From contig JAHLJT010000631.1 of assembly GCA_031308135.1 (NCBI GenBank), forward strand, positions 217,126,611 to 217,190,610: a stretch of DNA of 64,000 nt, in the 5' to 3' direction. The notes under the pieces were generated by a model. The model was not told the DNA's origin. It searched no databases and worked only from the letters and a program-made list of their open reading frames with translations. This document shows positions 47,930 through 58,895 of the stretch, piece after piece. Within the stretch, counting starts at the first letter, position 1, and each line of letters opens with the position of its first letter. The position numbers and the translations under genes are program-made. The stretch comes from Acheta domesticus (lineage: Eukaryota; Arthropoda; Insecta; Orthoptera; Gryllidae).

Positions 47930-48370
47930 GCGCCGCCATCTGGCTGAGCCACTGTCGTGCGCGGTGGCGGGGTCAGGCACGCGCCTCCTGCTCAAATCAG
48001 CGCGCGCCCCCACGAAGCGCCCGCCCGCCCGCCGCCGTCGCGTGCGCGCCCGCCCCGGTGGGCGGGGTCGCAGGCGCGGAGGGGCGCCATGAATGAATCG
48101 CGGGTGGGCGGGCGGGTGCGTGCCCCGCGCGGCGGGCGAGGGGGGTGCGGAGGGGAGGGGAGCGGAGGCAGCACTGGGTGCGCACGCGAGCCCGGCCGCG
48201 CGGGGCGACCTGTTGAACGGGCAACCGCCGTGACCGCGCCCGACGCACCAGATGCCGCCGCGGCGCGGCTTGGGGCGCGGCCGAGCGGGCGGGGAGGAGC
48301 CGGTCTGGGGAGCGGCGGTGGCGGCTGCTGCGGCGGTGGAGCCCGATGGGCCGGCACGTGGGAGACAGTG
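47930..48370. promoter_or_regulatory. CpG island
   Basis: About 440 bp of dense CpG DNA with sharp edges. All frames on both strands are partly open (up to 169 codons) and translate to Arg/Ala/Gly/Pro strings, so none is called. No transcription start can be fixed. Confidence 0.45.
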
Positions 48371-49005
48371 GACAAAGAACACAGCCACATCTGTGTTTTC
48401 ATTTTATTTGTTAATTTTTGTATCTTCGCATTGTTAAAATTAAGGAATATTATTGGAAATCCCTGAAAAAACACTAAGTCGTTGAAGGATAAATACATGT
48501 TAAAAAATACACCTGGCTGTGGGGGTACTTATTTTGTAGGATTTTTGTACTTCCTAAAACTAAGAAAAGTCTTGTTTATAGACTTCTTTCAAGGAGAGCA
48601 GAATTAGAAGTTGATTTATTTTGTTGAAGAAACATTCTATTATGGAAATATTAATTATTAAAGGAGATTCAAAGGACAATGAACGAAAGAATAATTTCCT
48701 TTGAAATACAATAATTTCGCTGTCGGACGATCACTGTCACTAACAGACCATTCAATATGATTAGATTGTTAACGTTAGAAAGCCAAAAGATAGAGAGAGG
48801 GGGAAGGAAAAGAAAGAAAAAAAACAATTACATTTTGGGAAGAAGCAGAAAGCATTAGAGGCAGGAGATGAGGAGACAAATGGAATTTCCATAGAAGAGA
48901 GGTAGAAAAGTAACCTTATATGTGGTATTACTTATTTCACAGGCAACTTGTCTCTGCGGTACGTTTGATTAAAAAATTCTCCTACTGTCCGTCTACCCAA
49001 AAGAG
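48371..49005. other. Stretch between two CpG islands
   Basis: AT-rich with a purine run (about 48788-48825). Nothing else was recognised. Two islands only 640 bp apart could mark a bidirectional or composite promoter. Confidence 0.4.
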
Positions 49006-49009
49006 CGTA

Positions 49010-49320
49010 AAGTGGACGTGCCTCCGTGATCCCATCCGCCCGTGCGCGCTCCGGGCGGCGCCCACTGCTCGGCGGCGGCGGGGGCGGCGGCGGGGGCGGG
49101 GACGGCGGCCGTGGGCGGGCATTCGCGCGCGCGTGCCGATCGATACGTGCGGGCGGCGCGGCGTAGCTTTGTAATGTATCGAGAGCAACGGGACGGCGGG
49201 GGCCGCGCTGACGTCAGAGTCAAATGACGACCGCCCTGGCGCGGCGCCGCGGCCGCCGCCCGCGGAGAAGCGCTCGCGTCGCAGCCACCTGGGCGCCCGG
49301 CTGGTGCCACGGGGTGACGA
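49010..49320. promoter_or_regulatory. CpG island with CRE
   Basis: About 310 bp of CpG-dense sequence with GGCGGC runs and a perfect TGACGTCA at 49209-49216. Open frames (113-126 codons, -) are compositional. Confidence 0.45.
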
Positions 49321-49393
49321 GGAGCTCCGAACATCTGGCATTACCCCACAGAAGAACCTCACGAAAATACTGTCAACATTTTTAGCTTTTTGA

Positions 49394-49710
49394 ATAGTGG
49401 TATTTTTATTTTATTCATTTTTATTTTATTATTTTTTATTTTATTTACTTTCTTTGTTTTATTTACTTAATTTATTTTATTTATTTTATTTATTTTATTT
49501 ATTTTATTTATTTTATTTATTTTATTTATTTTATTTATTTTATTTATTTTATTTATTTTATTTATTTTATTTATTTTATTTATTTTATTTATTTTATTTA
49601 TTTTATTTATTTTATTTATTTTATTTATTTTATTTATTTTATTTATTTTATTTATTTTATTTATTTTATTTATTTTATTTATTTTAATTATTTTATTTAT
49701 TTAATTTTTC
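49394..49710 (+). repeat. (TTTATTTTA)n array
   Basis: About 24 near-perfect copies of a 9-bp unit (about 49470-49686), with decayed flanks on the left. Because the unit is a multiple of three and lacks stop codons in this phase, it leaves a 96-codon frame of Phe-Tyr-Leu repeats, which is not a gene. It directly abuts the SINE-like unit at 49715. Confidence 0.97.
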
Positions 49711-49714
49711 TCCG

Positions 49715-49990
49715 GGTGCGAAAGCGCAATAGCTAAACTTCTGCCTCTGCAGCATCGTTGTTCGGGAGGTTCTAGGATTTGAGTCCCAACGGTGACGGAT
49801 TTTACGAATTCAACTGCTGTTTGGAGACGAATCCTAGCGGTCTGCTGCTCGGAGACCAGATTTTCGGGAGGCCACTCGGAGCTCTCCGTTTGTGACTCCT
49901 CTGTTTGGGGAGATATATGAAATGGGAAATCCTGCAAGTTGTCATTTAGGTCAGCTCTGTATCTCACGGTTCGGCGGCGAGGAATACCAT
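49715..49990 (+). mobile_element. SINE-like element, family V, copy 4
   Basis: The clearest head of the family: 'gcgcaatagctaaactt' (49724-49740, A-box-like), then GGATTTGAGTCC (49775-49786, B-box-like), then 'aacggtgacggattttacg', 'ctgtttggagacgaatcctagcgg', 'tctgctgctcgg'. The rest diverges from the other copies. The (TTTATTTTA)n array ends at its 5' edge. Confidence 0.6.
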
Positions 49991-51689
49991 AATCTCCAGG
50001 ATGTCACCACATCTACTAAACATTAAATTAATGACATACATAGATAACGAGCTCGAAATCAGTTATCTAGGTTATGTTTCTTGGTTGTGAGTCGGGGGTG
50101 GGGGTGCCTCTTCAAACGAAATTGTCACTGGCTTTGTTTTTAAACGACTGGTAAAACATTTTTTTGTGGTAATAAAAAGTAGATTAAAAGTTTGATACCT
50201 ACGAGTATTTTAGTTTGATTCTTTCATGGTCTCTAAGCCGTGCTAGGACGGAGCCTCACACGTGTGCACCACATGTAAGCTTAACATTGGCGCCTCTGTG
50301 CGACTTTACGTTAACTTCCGGCTGCCTCGCATCTCCTTCAACGCGGAAGACAAGCAAATGGACGCTTTGTTGAAAGAAACTGTGCTTACATTAGTCACGA
50401 GTCCAAAGCGGCCTTCCTTCTTTAGTACGCTTTTAAGAGGAAACATCAAGCACAAATATGAATTTTCTGACGTTTTGGGGATTTTAATGTTTTGTAAATA
50501 TTTAAAGTGTTCTGAATAAAATAATTTATACATTAATTCTAAAATATATTCTTTTAAAGTTTTGTTGTTGTTTTTCTTTATCTGAATATGTCAAAACGGC
50601 AGTCACTTTGTTTACAAGTACATTTACGTTATATTTTTCGAAACTCATCTAGAATGCTCTGCTTTTCACTAAATGATAGAGCAATGTTCATTCTGTAATG
50701 TTTTTGCATCGGCAGACTATCTTCTATGACGATTTGCGTGGGAACGTGTTTTGTTTACCTGTTATCACGATAAGGGGAATAACTTCGTAAAAGGATTAAC
50801 TTTGACACTGATTTCTGAAAAATGAAATATTTTAACATTTTTGTCCCATTGTCTCTGAAACTACTCTAGTGATAATTTTATTTTTGTAGAAGTTCAATTA
50901 AGTAATAATAAATATGTTACCAAAATGAGTATGTAAGTTACATTCTTGAGAATTGCTGCATAAAAGCACAGCCAAATACTGTAAAAAGTTTGACCTTTAT
51001 TTTAAATATGCTGTAAAGAATAAAAAACTATTCAAAAGATATAAATCAGCTCGCATTTAATTAAAACATTTTCACTAAGTTGCTGCACCAAAATTTCACA
51101 GCTCTAGATTGAATATTTTCTGAGATATTGTGTCAAATATACAGCCAAAGTAACAGATATGGGGCTTTATGTAACCACTTAAGTAATGAAACTGGAATGC
51201 TTACAATTTTATTGGTCTCCTCGCTTAAAAAAAGCGAAATGAACAACATATTAATGGAATAATGGTCAATATATTGGAAATAAACGAGGCCGTTTGGGGT
51301 CAATTGCAGTCGCGTAACACAAAGCGTGTAACACTGAAAACGGTGTAAAATCTGAGCCAAATTCTGATGCATCGTAGGGTCAATAGATTCCTGAAAAATT
51401 GTCGTTCAGAAAGGAATATGCTGATGTGATTAGATCTAATGCATCGGTTAGAAGTAAAATTAACAATATTAAATAATTAAGTTTTTCCGTGTTGCAATCT
51501 TTGAGGTACTCGTACTAAATTTTGGCTTGTCTAGCAAATCATAGCATAAGCTTGATTGTAAACAGCCTGGTGACCTACATAGGGATTCGAATTCCTCCAC
51601 CCAATATATGTACTTTGTTTTAGGTTGTTCTGCAACTTCATTTATTTCCCCCTTAGAAACCTCCAAAAACACCACTCAAATTAAAACAA
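49991..51689. other. AT-rich stretch, nothing firm
   Basis: An 85-codon + frame (50262-50519) overlapping a 75-codon - frame is not recognised. 'gggattcgaattcc' at about 51583-51596 is B-box-like without an A-box. Confidence 0.45.
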
Positions 51690-53042
51690 AAAATCAGCCG
51701 GTTATTACAACATCAGCAATAGAGCACTTAAAAAATTAAGAAAAAATCAGTAACCGCACTAACTGAAATATTTAATGCGACTAAAAGACTACAATATTTT
51801 CCTAAAAGTTGGAAAACAGCTATTATTTTACCCTTCCGCAAACCAGGAAAAGATGTAAGAAACCCGTCAAATTACGGAACAATTAGCCTTCTCCCATCCA
51901 TCGCTAAGTTTTCGAAAAATTACTACTAACAATAAGTAGACTTATTATTTTTTTTAAATAGCAAAACATTACCTGACTTCCAATTTGACTTTCGATCGAA
52001 ATATTCAACTAACCACCAACTACAGCACCTAACCGAATCTATAGCCACAGTATTCCACCATCAAAAACATACACTTGCAATTTTCTTGGACATAGAAAAG
52101 GTCTTCGACACTGTTTAGCATACTGGTCTCCTGTACAAGTTACGACAACTAGGAACTCGACAATATCTATTGCATATCATTCATCTGACCAACAGAAATT
52201 TTAAAGTTAAAATTAACTACACACTTTCAACACAACATACAATAGATGCAGGGGTCCCACAAGGATCATGTCTTTCTTCCATCTTCTTCAACATCTATTT
52301 ATCTGATATTCCTCAACCAGACACCTCGGAAATAGCTTTCTTTGCTGATGACACGGCAATATTCACATCCCACGACGATATTTTATGCGCATATGATCAA
52401 TTACAAAATGACATACTTGAATTTTTGAAATGGACTGAAAAATGGAGAATCAAAATTAATGCTTCAAAATCACAAGCAAATATTTTCACCCTTCGTAAGC
52501 CTAAATTACCTCCACATTTACTCACCCGAAACACACCCATACCATAGGTACCAAATCAAACACAGCAGTTAAATACCTAGGACTCACAATGGACCCCAAA
52601 TGAACTTGGAAAGCACATACCATAAACACAGTAATCAAAGCATTCAAAAAAAATATAAAACTCTATCCCCTATTAAATCATAAATCATTACTTAACATAG
52701 ATTACGGTGAAATAATGTACAAATCAGTAATTGGACTTTCACTAACCTATGCAAGTTCCGTTTGGATAAAAGTAGCCCACATGCACATTAACAAACTACA
52801 CGTTATTCAAAATAAGTCTCCCAGAAAAGTAACTAAAGCTCTGTCGTTTATAAGTAACGAACAACTTCATAGATAATTAAAAATAGAATCTATTCAAGAC
52901 TATATTATCAAAATTTCAAAAAACCTTCTATGAGTTACTACCAGAATCCCCAGCTAAAGCAACTTGCCACCTATGTAAAAAGTACAGCCAAACACAAAGA
53001 ATTCACTCCCGCTACCCTAAAGACATTTTGAAACCTTCTTAA
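51690..53042 (+). pseudogene. Jockey-type LINE reverse transcriptase relic
   Basis: Homologous reading moves among frames. It starts with 'GYYNISNRALKKL' (51700-51740), then 'FPKSWKTAIILP' and 'NYGTISLLPSIAK' (fingers), 'LDIEKVFDTV' (first palm Asp), 'VPQGSCLSSIFFNIYLSDIP', and the palm core FFADDTAIF (52341-52367), followed by 'LEFLKWTEKWRIKINASKSQ'. After a stop at about 52545, 'KYLGLTMDPK', 'LYPLLNHKS', 'LSLTYASSVW' and a C-terminus ending in 'RIHSRYPKDILKPS' complete the usual jockey order, with a stop at 53040-53042. Several frameshifts and stops make it inactive. Endonuclease and ORF1 are absent. The element H5 begins about 80 bp beyond, perhaps inside its 3' untranslated region. Confidence 0.92.
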
Positions 53043-53124
53043 CTATCTGAAAATATAATCTCTCTCTCTTTATTACACTCTCACAAGCACACACCTATAC
53101 CAACCACTGATTAACACTCTCATC

Positions 53125-54035
53125 TTTACTTTCCAGTACATATATACGGAGTAATATACGTAGTATAAGGAAAGTTCTGAAATGCTGCGCTAAAAAACGG
53201 CGGATTTTCGGCAGTGCTATAGGGATAGTGCTAAATGTGCTCTATGAGATGACATTAACGCCATATTCCTCTAATCTTTTGTTTTTTCAAAAATTGCAAA
53301 AATGTTTTTTTACTTGTCTCTCATGTCGTTAATATTTTCATGAGCGGCGATTTGTTCACATTATTATATTAATGAGTACATGTGCTTTCAATAATGTCAA
53401 ATAAATTTTCTCTAAAATTGAATAGTTTTCTGTGAAAACTAGCTCAAAATTGCGCATTTTCAGAAACGCTCAAACGCCATTTTCTAAAATGTGGTTTCAA
53501 ATTTGTTGTTCAAACTTTTAGAACAGATACTGCTAACTGCACTCTTTAATATGGCATAAAGTTAATTTTGGTATATTTTTCGTCTTGTTTCACAAATTAC
53601 AAAATTGTAATTTCTTTTGAAAGTTTTCTCATACAGTTAAAATGCACATTGCCAGCTATTTGTAAATACTATTGAATTTGTGAGTATGATTGCTTCAAAT
53701 GACTTTAAATGAAGCTTTACAAAAATTTTAAAATATTCTTTAAAAAAGATCTTCAAATTTCGCATTTGCAGTAGCTCTAAACGCCATTTTCTTGAAAACG
53801 ACTTTACATTTTTCAACGAAAATTGCCATTTAGGGCAATGTTTAACTGTTTTTTTAATATTCTTAAAATAATAGTTTTGTTCTACTATTGGGAAACTGAA
53901 AAATTAATAAAATGTCAAAAAAATGTGGGCGGCGATAGATGGCAGCTGTCAAGAGTATTGGCAAGTCCGAATAGCAAGCCGAGACTAAACGAAACAGTAA
54001 ACTAATACGGGAAAGTCTGCCATTCGCACTGCTAG
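53125..54035 (+). mobile_element. HINE/DINE-1-like element, copy H5 (internal deletion)
   Basis: 5' TTTACTTTCC (53125-53134) pairs with AGGAAAGT (53168-53175). 'gctgcgctaaaaaacggcggattttcggcag' is followed at once by a module sequence ('gtgctatagggatagtgctaaatgtg'), so the (GTCY)n part and first modules are deleted. The right block is well preserved: 'ggcggcgatagatggcagctg', AATACGGGAAAGTCTGCC (which mirrors the 5' ACTTTCCCGTAT of H4), and CACTGCTAG (54027-54035) before TT. H6 follows with no gap. Confidence 0.8.
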
Positions 54036-55652
54036 TTCGTTATTATGGCCCGGCAACGAATATTTTTCTGGAGAAAATTGGCCATTTCTTCACGCAGCAT
54101 TACATAACTTTCCCTGTACTACATATATTGCTCCGTATATACTTACGTGTACGGGAAAGTAAAAAGTGGATAAAACCAGTTGCTAAATTAAGAAAAAATC
54201 CCATAACACGTGATGTAGCCAGAATTCCTCTTTTGTGTGTCCTTGATACCGTAAAACCAATTGAAAGGAAAACGTCCGTCTGTCCGTCCGTCTGTGCACA
54301 CTACTAGCGTCTTAATCGTAGGTACGATTTCATCCAAAATGGATATTCCCCGGTCGATCTGATTTGAGTCGCAGTGTTGAGATTTTGAACAAAGATTCTT
54401 CAAAATTTGGTGGTACTTTACATGAAGCCCTCCAGACATTATCAAAATTTTCTCAAAAACAGCTCAAAATTTTTTCTTTAAATATCATGTAAGAATAGAG
54501 TAAAATACACCTATTAAGGTGACATAGATACAATTTTCACGGATAATTCTGAATTTTCGAAAATTGTGAACGTTTAAAATTTTTACGGCGTCTTTCTGGA
54601 ACTACAAAATTGAAGATAAAGATTTTTCCTTTAAATAAAATTTGTTCTCTAAAATTAGTTCTTTGTTTAGGGTCAGGTACATTGTTTTGAAAATTTCTGT
54701 AGTTTTTGCGCAATATTGCGTGCAATATTTGCAATTAAAAAAATTACAAAACTAGATTTTCTCAAAAATGGCTCCATATTTTTTCTTTAAACTTTTGGTT
54801 GGGATAGTGCTAAATGTACTCTATGAAATGACATCATTGCCATATTCCTCTATTCTTTTGTTTTTTCAAAAAATACAAGAATTGAATTTTTTGACTCGTC
54901 TCCCACGTCGTTAATATTTACATTAGCGGTGAGTATTGTTTAGCGGTGTTAACATTATTACGTTTACGAGTACATGTGCTGTAAATAATGTCAAGTAAAA
55001 GGTAAATGTCAAGTAAAGTAAGTTTCTCGAGAACTCAATAGTTTTCAGTGAAAACTAGCTCAAAATTCAATTTCAGAAACACTCCAATGCCATTTTCTCA
55101 TGCCTTTGAATTTTTTTTTCAAACTTTTGAAACGGATATTGCTAATTGCACTCTTTTATACGACGTAAAGTTCATGTGGGGGTATTTTTTTGTTTTTGTT
55201 TAAATTATTTCAATGTAATTTTCTTGTAAGGTACCTCACACCTTTAATACGCACATTTCTAGCAATTTGTAAACACTATTCTATTTGTGAGTGTAAGTGC
55301 TTCAAATGACTTCAAATGAAGTTTTTCGAAAACTCAAAAGTTTTTTGTGAAAAAGAGCTTCAAATTTTGCATTTTTAGTAGCGCTTAAACGTCATTTTTT
55401 TAAATCAGCTCCAAATTTTTCAAAGAAAATTGCCATTTAGGACGAGGTTTTACTGATCTTTAATATTTTAAAATTAATATTTCCGTTCTACCATTAGGAA
55501 ACCGAAAAGTTAAGAAAATGTCAAAAAAATGTACTTTGGGTGGCGGTAGTCGCAGCTGGCAAGAGTATGTGGTAATTCCGAATAGCTAGCCCAGACCCAA
55601 GGAAATGGAAAACGTAAACAGGAAAGTCTGTGTCATTCTGTAGCACCACTAA
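54036..55652 (+). mobile_element. HINE/DINE-1-like element, copy H6 with inverted 5' block
   Basis: From 54166 the element reads forward: 'gtggataaaaccagttgctaaatta', 'taacacgtgatgtagccaga', 'gtccttgataccgtaaaa', a (GTCY)n run (about 54276-54297), 'actactagcgtctta', then four modules (anchors 54460, 54769, 55101 and 55406), a palindrome AATTTTCGAAAATT (54552-54565), and the right end 'ggcggtagtcgcagctgg', 'acaggaaagtctgtgtcat', AGCACCACTAA (55642-55652). Its first 123 bp (54038-54160) are in reverse orientation relative to this order. Confidence 0.8.
54038..54160 (-). repeat. Inverted 5' hairpin block of H6
   Basis: CGTTATTATGGCC ... ACTTTCCC (54107-54114) ... GGGAAAGT (54153-54160) aligns to the 5' block of H4 on the same genomic strand, although H6 runs the other way. 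Both breakpoints sit at A/T runs: the normal block is bounded by TTTTT|ACTTTCCC and ATAACG|AAAAA, and here CGTTAT follows TT while GGGAAAGT is joined to AAAAA|GTGGATAAAA. This is what a precise inversion of the block would give. Confidence 0.75.
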
Positions 55653-58127
55653 TTTTATTATCTAACGAACTTATACAGGAAGTGTATTGACAAACCTGAG
55701 GATAATTCATCCTAAAATGTTTTAGAAATCCTATTTAAACACTCTTGAAATGCAGAAATGCCGAACAAGAAGAAATAAATTTTAAAAATAGGTTATTCTG
55801 ATTTTTGAACAAGATTGCATTATTACATCTATTGTTGGCTTTCTGCGCGACTTATTTATTTACTATAAATTTTGACTGCTAGTCTACTGACAATTTGTAC
55901 GAACTGTTGCTCAATTCACTTTTAGTTTTCTCGCCTTTGTTCGTAGTTCGTTCTCAGAAGGGATGTATTGAGGCTCACATGTCTGATTTCTCATCCGAAC
56001 GAATCGATTGGTTGATGAGTGTTTCAAAGTTAGCATAAAACAGTTTTTAAGTGTAGTTTATTGTTAACTGTATTCTTTATTCTAATTCCTAATATATTAC
56101 TTATTTTACTAAGTTGTCCTAAAGGCAACCTAATTTATGTTTTCCTGAGTCATAAAGTACCTCTTCTGATGTTATGAGGTGATAGTACCAATTCGATTGT
56201 CAAACTTCTTTAAAATTATATTTGTTGCAAGTTATCAGTAATAAAATAATTTATAATAACATTTAAATCACTAAAATTAGTTTGAGCCTTCGACACTATT
56301 TTTGACTTCGACTCTTTTTTTAAAACGGTAGTTAGTTTGCACTATCATTTTGGTAATCAGAACTCTTTGAATCACTCTGGCCAATTTTGTAACTCTGGTT
56401 AATTTTTGTAAATTATTTAACAATCTTTTCCTTAGATTCACTCTCCTTTCACGTCTCACTTTATATCCTGTACCGTCACTTACATATTGTTGCTTCTTTC
56501 CTCCCCCCACTACGCATAAGCCAGCAGTGTTAATTGTGTCCGTTACTGTATTTTGCTGCACCAGCGTGTCATTTGTCTTCTAATTCTCCTTCTGCCGGTT
56601 GGTGGATCCCACGTTTTGGTGGAATCATAACTATAGACATTACTGGTCCTGAACTTTCCAAAACTAAAGAAGCAATACAAGAATTTCAGACCTTCATAAA
56701 TAAGCCATTTTATTAATATAAGATGTGGATAGAACACTTGGTTGTGTACGTAGAAGATAGAAAGACCAGAGACACTGCGTCGATTCTATTAGTTAGGGAA
56801 TGATTTCAGTTAAATCATGTTCCGTGAATATTTCCTTGATATCACAGAGAAAAGTTATTTGTGAAACTCAGACCTAGGGTGATCACTACAGAAGTGGAAC
56901 TGACTATTTCTGTCATGATCTGCGCGCCCAAAGGAGAAAAGAAAAAAAAATTAACTAGAGCCAATCCTAGCCAAGATCAAGTAATTGTCAAATGATCTCG
57001 ATGCTGAAACCTGTTTTTCATTCATTAACCTTTTTTTGCTCAATGCTTATGAAACGTTTTGGTGAATTATAACAAGCAGAAATAGACAAAAAACTAGTGG
57101 TGCCACAGAACAGCACTTTTTTACCATTGATTGAGTAGTCGTTACTTTGACACCACAGATATCAAAAACGAAGAGATATAACATACATATTTATTTTAGG
57201 CTGAAGCAAATGGACTAGTCCCTGAGTTGACGTAATTCACTTCTGTTGTGTACACTGTGTACTGACACACGACAATTTGTCACAAACAGGATTGTGGTCT
57301 TTCGCTGTACCTCTCATGTCGGAGTTGTGGCTGTCGTTGCGAGTTGAATGTGGTCCGAACCGTGTTAGAGGTTCACTAAACTAATGACCTCTTTTGTAAT
57401 ATAATATAGTTTTTATTCGTGAAAATCATTGTTTTGAAAATTGTGGTCTTGTTCTTTTCGAAGTATTTTCTGTTGAAATTCATACTGTAAACACGAAGAT
57501 TATGAGATTAATAGTTAAAAATGAACCACCAGTCATAGGAAAACGGAGGGAATTTTATATCAGGGAGTGATTTAATATGCAAAGAAAGTGCCTTTTTATT
57601 TTTACCCATGAATGAATCTTATTTTTTGAAGATTTAAATAAAACTCTGAATTTATAGTAATTTAACCTGTCAAAACTTTTACAACCTGAAAACGTGATAC
57701 TGTTCTTGAACCACGTTTACCTTTACGTATATTGAAAATAACTATTTTATACCTTTGTAACGCAAAGTGTGATGAGTCAATTGTGTCTCCAGGAGATACA
57801 AAATAGAACAGATGTAAGGCCAGCTAATATAAAGAATATTTTATTCTTTGCAAAACCTTCAGAGTAATAATGATATCAATGGGTGGAATACTTTTACAGT
57901 GACAGGTTTTAAAGTAGAAAATTCTTTTGCAGGGAGATAAATTAATAGACGACTTAGAGGCGTTGGCTTCACCAATATTATTTAATAGAAGAACAACTTT
58001 CGATAGGTATGTCGTAATCGTCAGTTATCTGCTATAAAAACATAGAAACATAGAACGAAAACACTGAGTTATTAACTATCAAAGAGTTAATTGAACATTT
58101 AGTAATAAAATAAAAGAGCTGTGAGTC
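55653..58127. other. AT-rich stretch, one element-end fragment
   Basis: 'aactagtggtgccacagaacagcac' at about 57092-57116 looks like an isolated reverse-strand right end of the HINE-like family. A 94-codon - frame (56277-56561) rich in Arg/Lys/Val is not recognised. Confidence 0.45.
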
Positions 58128-58415
58128 AAGCCAGATAGACAGCGAAATATTGATTTGGAAAAAATCTTACGAATTGTTTTGGTTCTAGTGTTGTTCAGGG
58201 CCGGACAGACAGACATACAGGAAGGATATTTTGCTATAAGCCAATTTTTCGGTATCAACGACCCATTAATTGCGAAATCTTAGTACACAGCGGATTAGAG
58301 AAATTAATACGTACTTCACTTTGGAAGAACATTTAGCCAGTTTTATGTATCAGGGCTTCAAAACGCGAATTTTTCTGTCGAAATTTTGCTACAGCTTTAC
58401 ATTACTTTTCGATTT
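58128..58415 (-). mobile_element. HINE/DINE-1-like element, copy H7 (5' part)
   Basis: On the reverse strand: 'gaattttcgacagaaaaattcgcgttttg', a 'gatacataaaactggctaaatg' segment, 'gggtcgttgataccgaaaaattggc', then the short GTCY run (58222-58204) and 'gaacaacactagaacc'. The hairpin end is lost and only the block around the microsatellite remains. Confidence 0.6.
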
Positions 58416-58699
58416 TTTCACTCATTATTCATGTCCTGCAGTGGGGCCTACTTCTCTCGCATTGTATCTCTGCCCCGCCAAGTTAGCGCTCTCTTGTCTT
58501 GCCCCTTATTTGGAAATTGCCGGTGTGCCTCGCTCACTTTCCTACTAAAGAAACTTTTCATATTTCTTATTGGAAGTTTCAGCTCCCAAACATTCCCCAC
58601 TTTATAACTAAAAACAATAAAAAAATGTGAACTATTAATACAAAATTCTCGTAAAATACTTGTAGACGTGTAGATTCTTTTTGTGGAGCTTTATATCCC

Positions 58700-58895
58700 G
58701 CCATCGGTGGCTCATTGATTAGCATGCTTGCTTTCCACTGCGCAACCCCGAGTTCGATTCCCGGATAAATAAGAACTGTGCGCCTTTCATACAAATATCT
58801 CAGTACGGATTGCTGTGTGACGATGAGGAACCCCATCCTAAAGGAGAGCGGTGTATACGGTACATCCTTAAGGAGAGCGGTGTATACGGTACAGT
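58700..58895 (+). mobile_element. tRNA-headed SINE-like unit
   Basis: A-box-like 'tggctcattgattagcatg' (58708-58726) and a strong B-box GAGTTCGATTCCC (58750-58762) at normal spacing. The arms do not fold into a full tRNA. The tail carries a 29-bp-spaced direct duplication of 'aaggagagcggtgtatacgg' (58841 and 58870). It is a different family from V and from the 19449 unit. The 112-codon - frame over it is incidental. Confidence 0.6.

Noticed and set aside
49397..49687. 96-codon Phe-Tyr-Leu repeat protein
   Set aside because: Pure 9-bp simple repeat that happens to lack stops in that phase.
18750..58770. Intact tRNA genes at the A/B-box pairs (18750, 19449, 45620, 49715, 58700)
   Set aside because: None forms a complete cloverleaf with a paired acceptor stem; all continue into SINE-like bodies.
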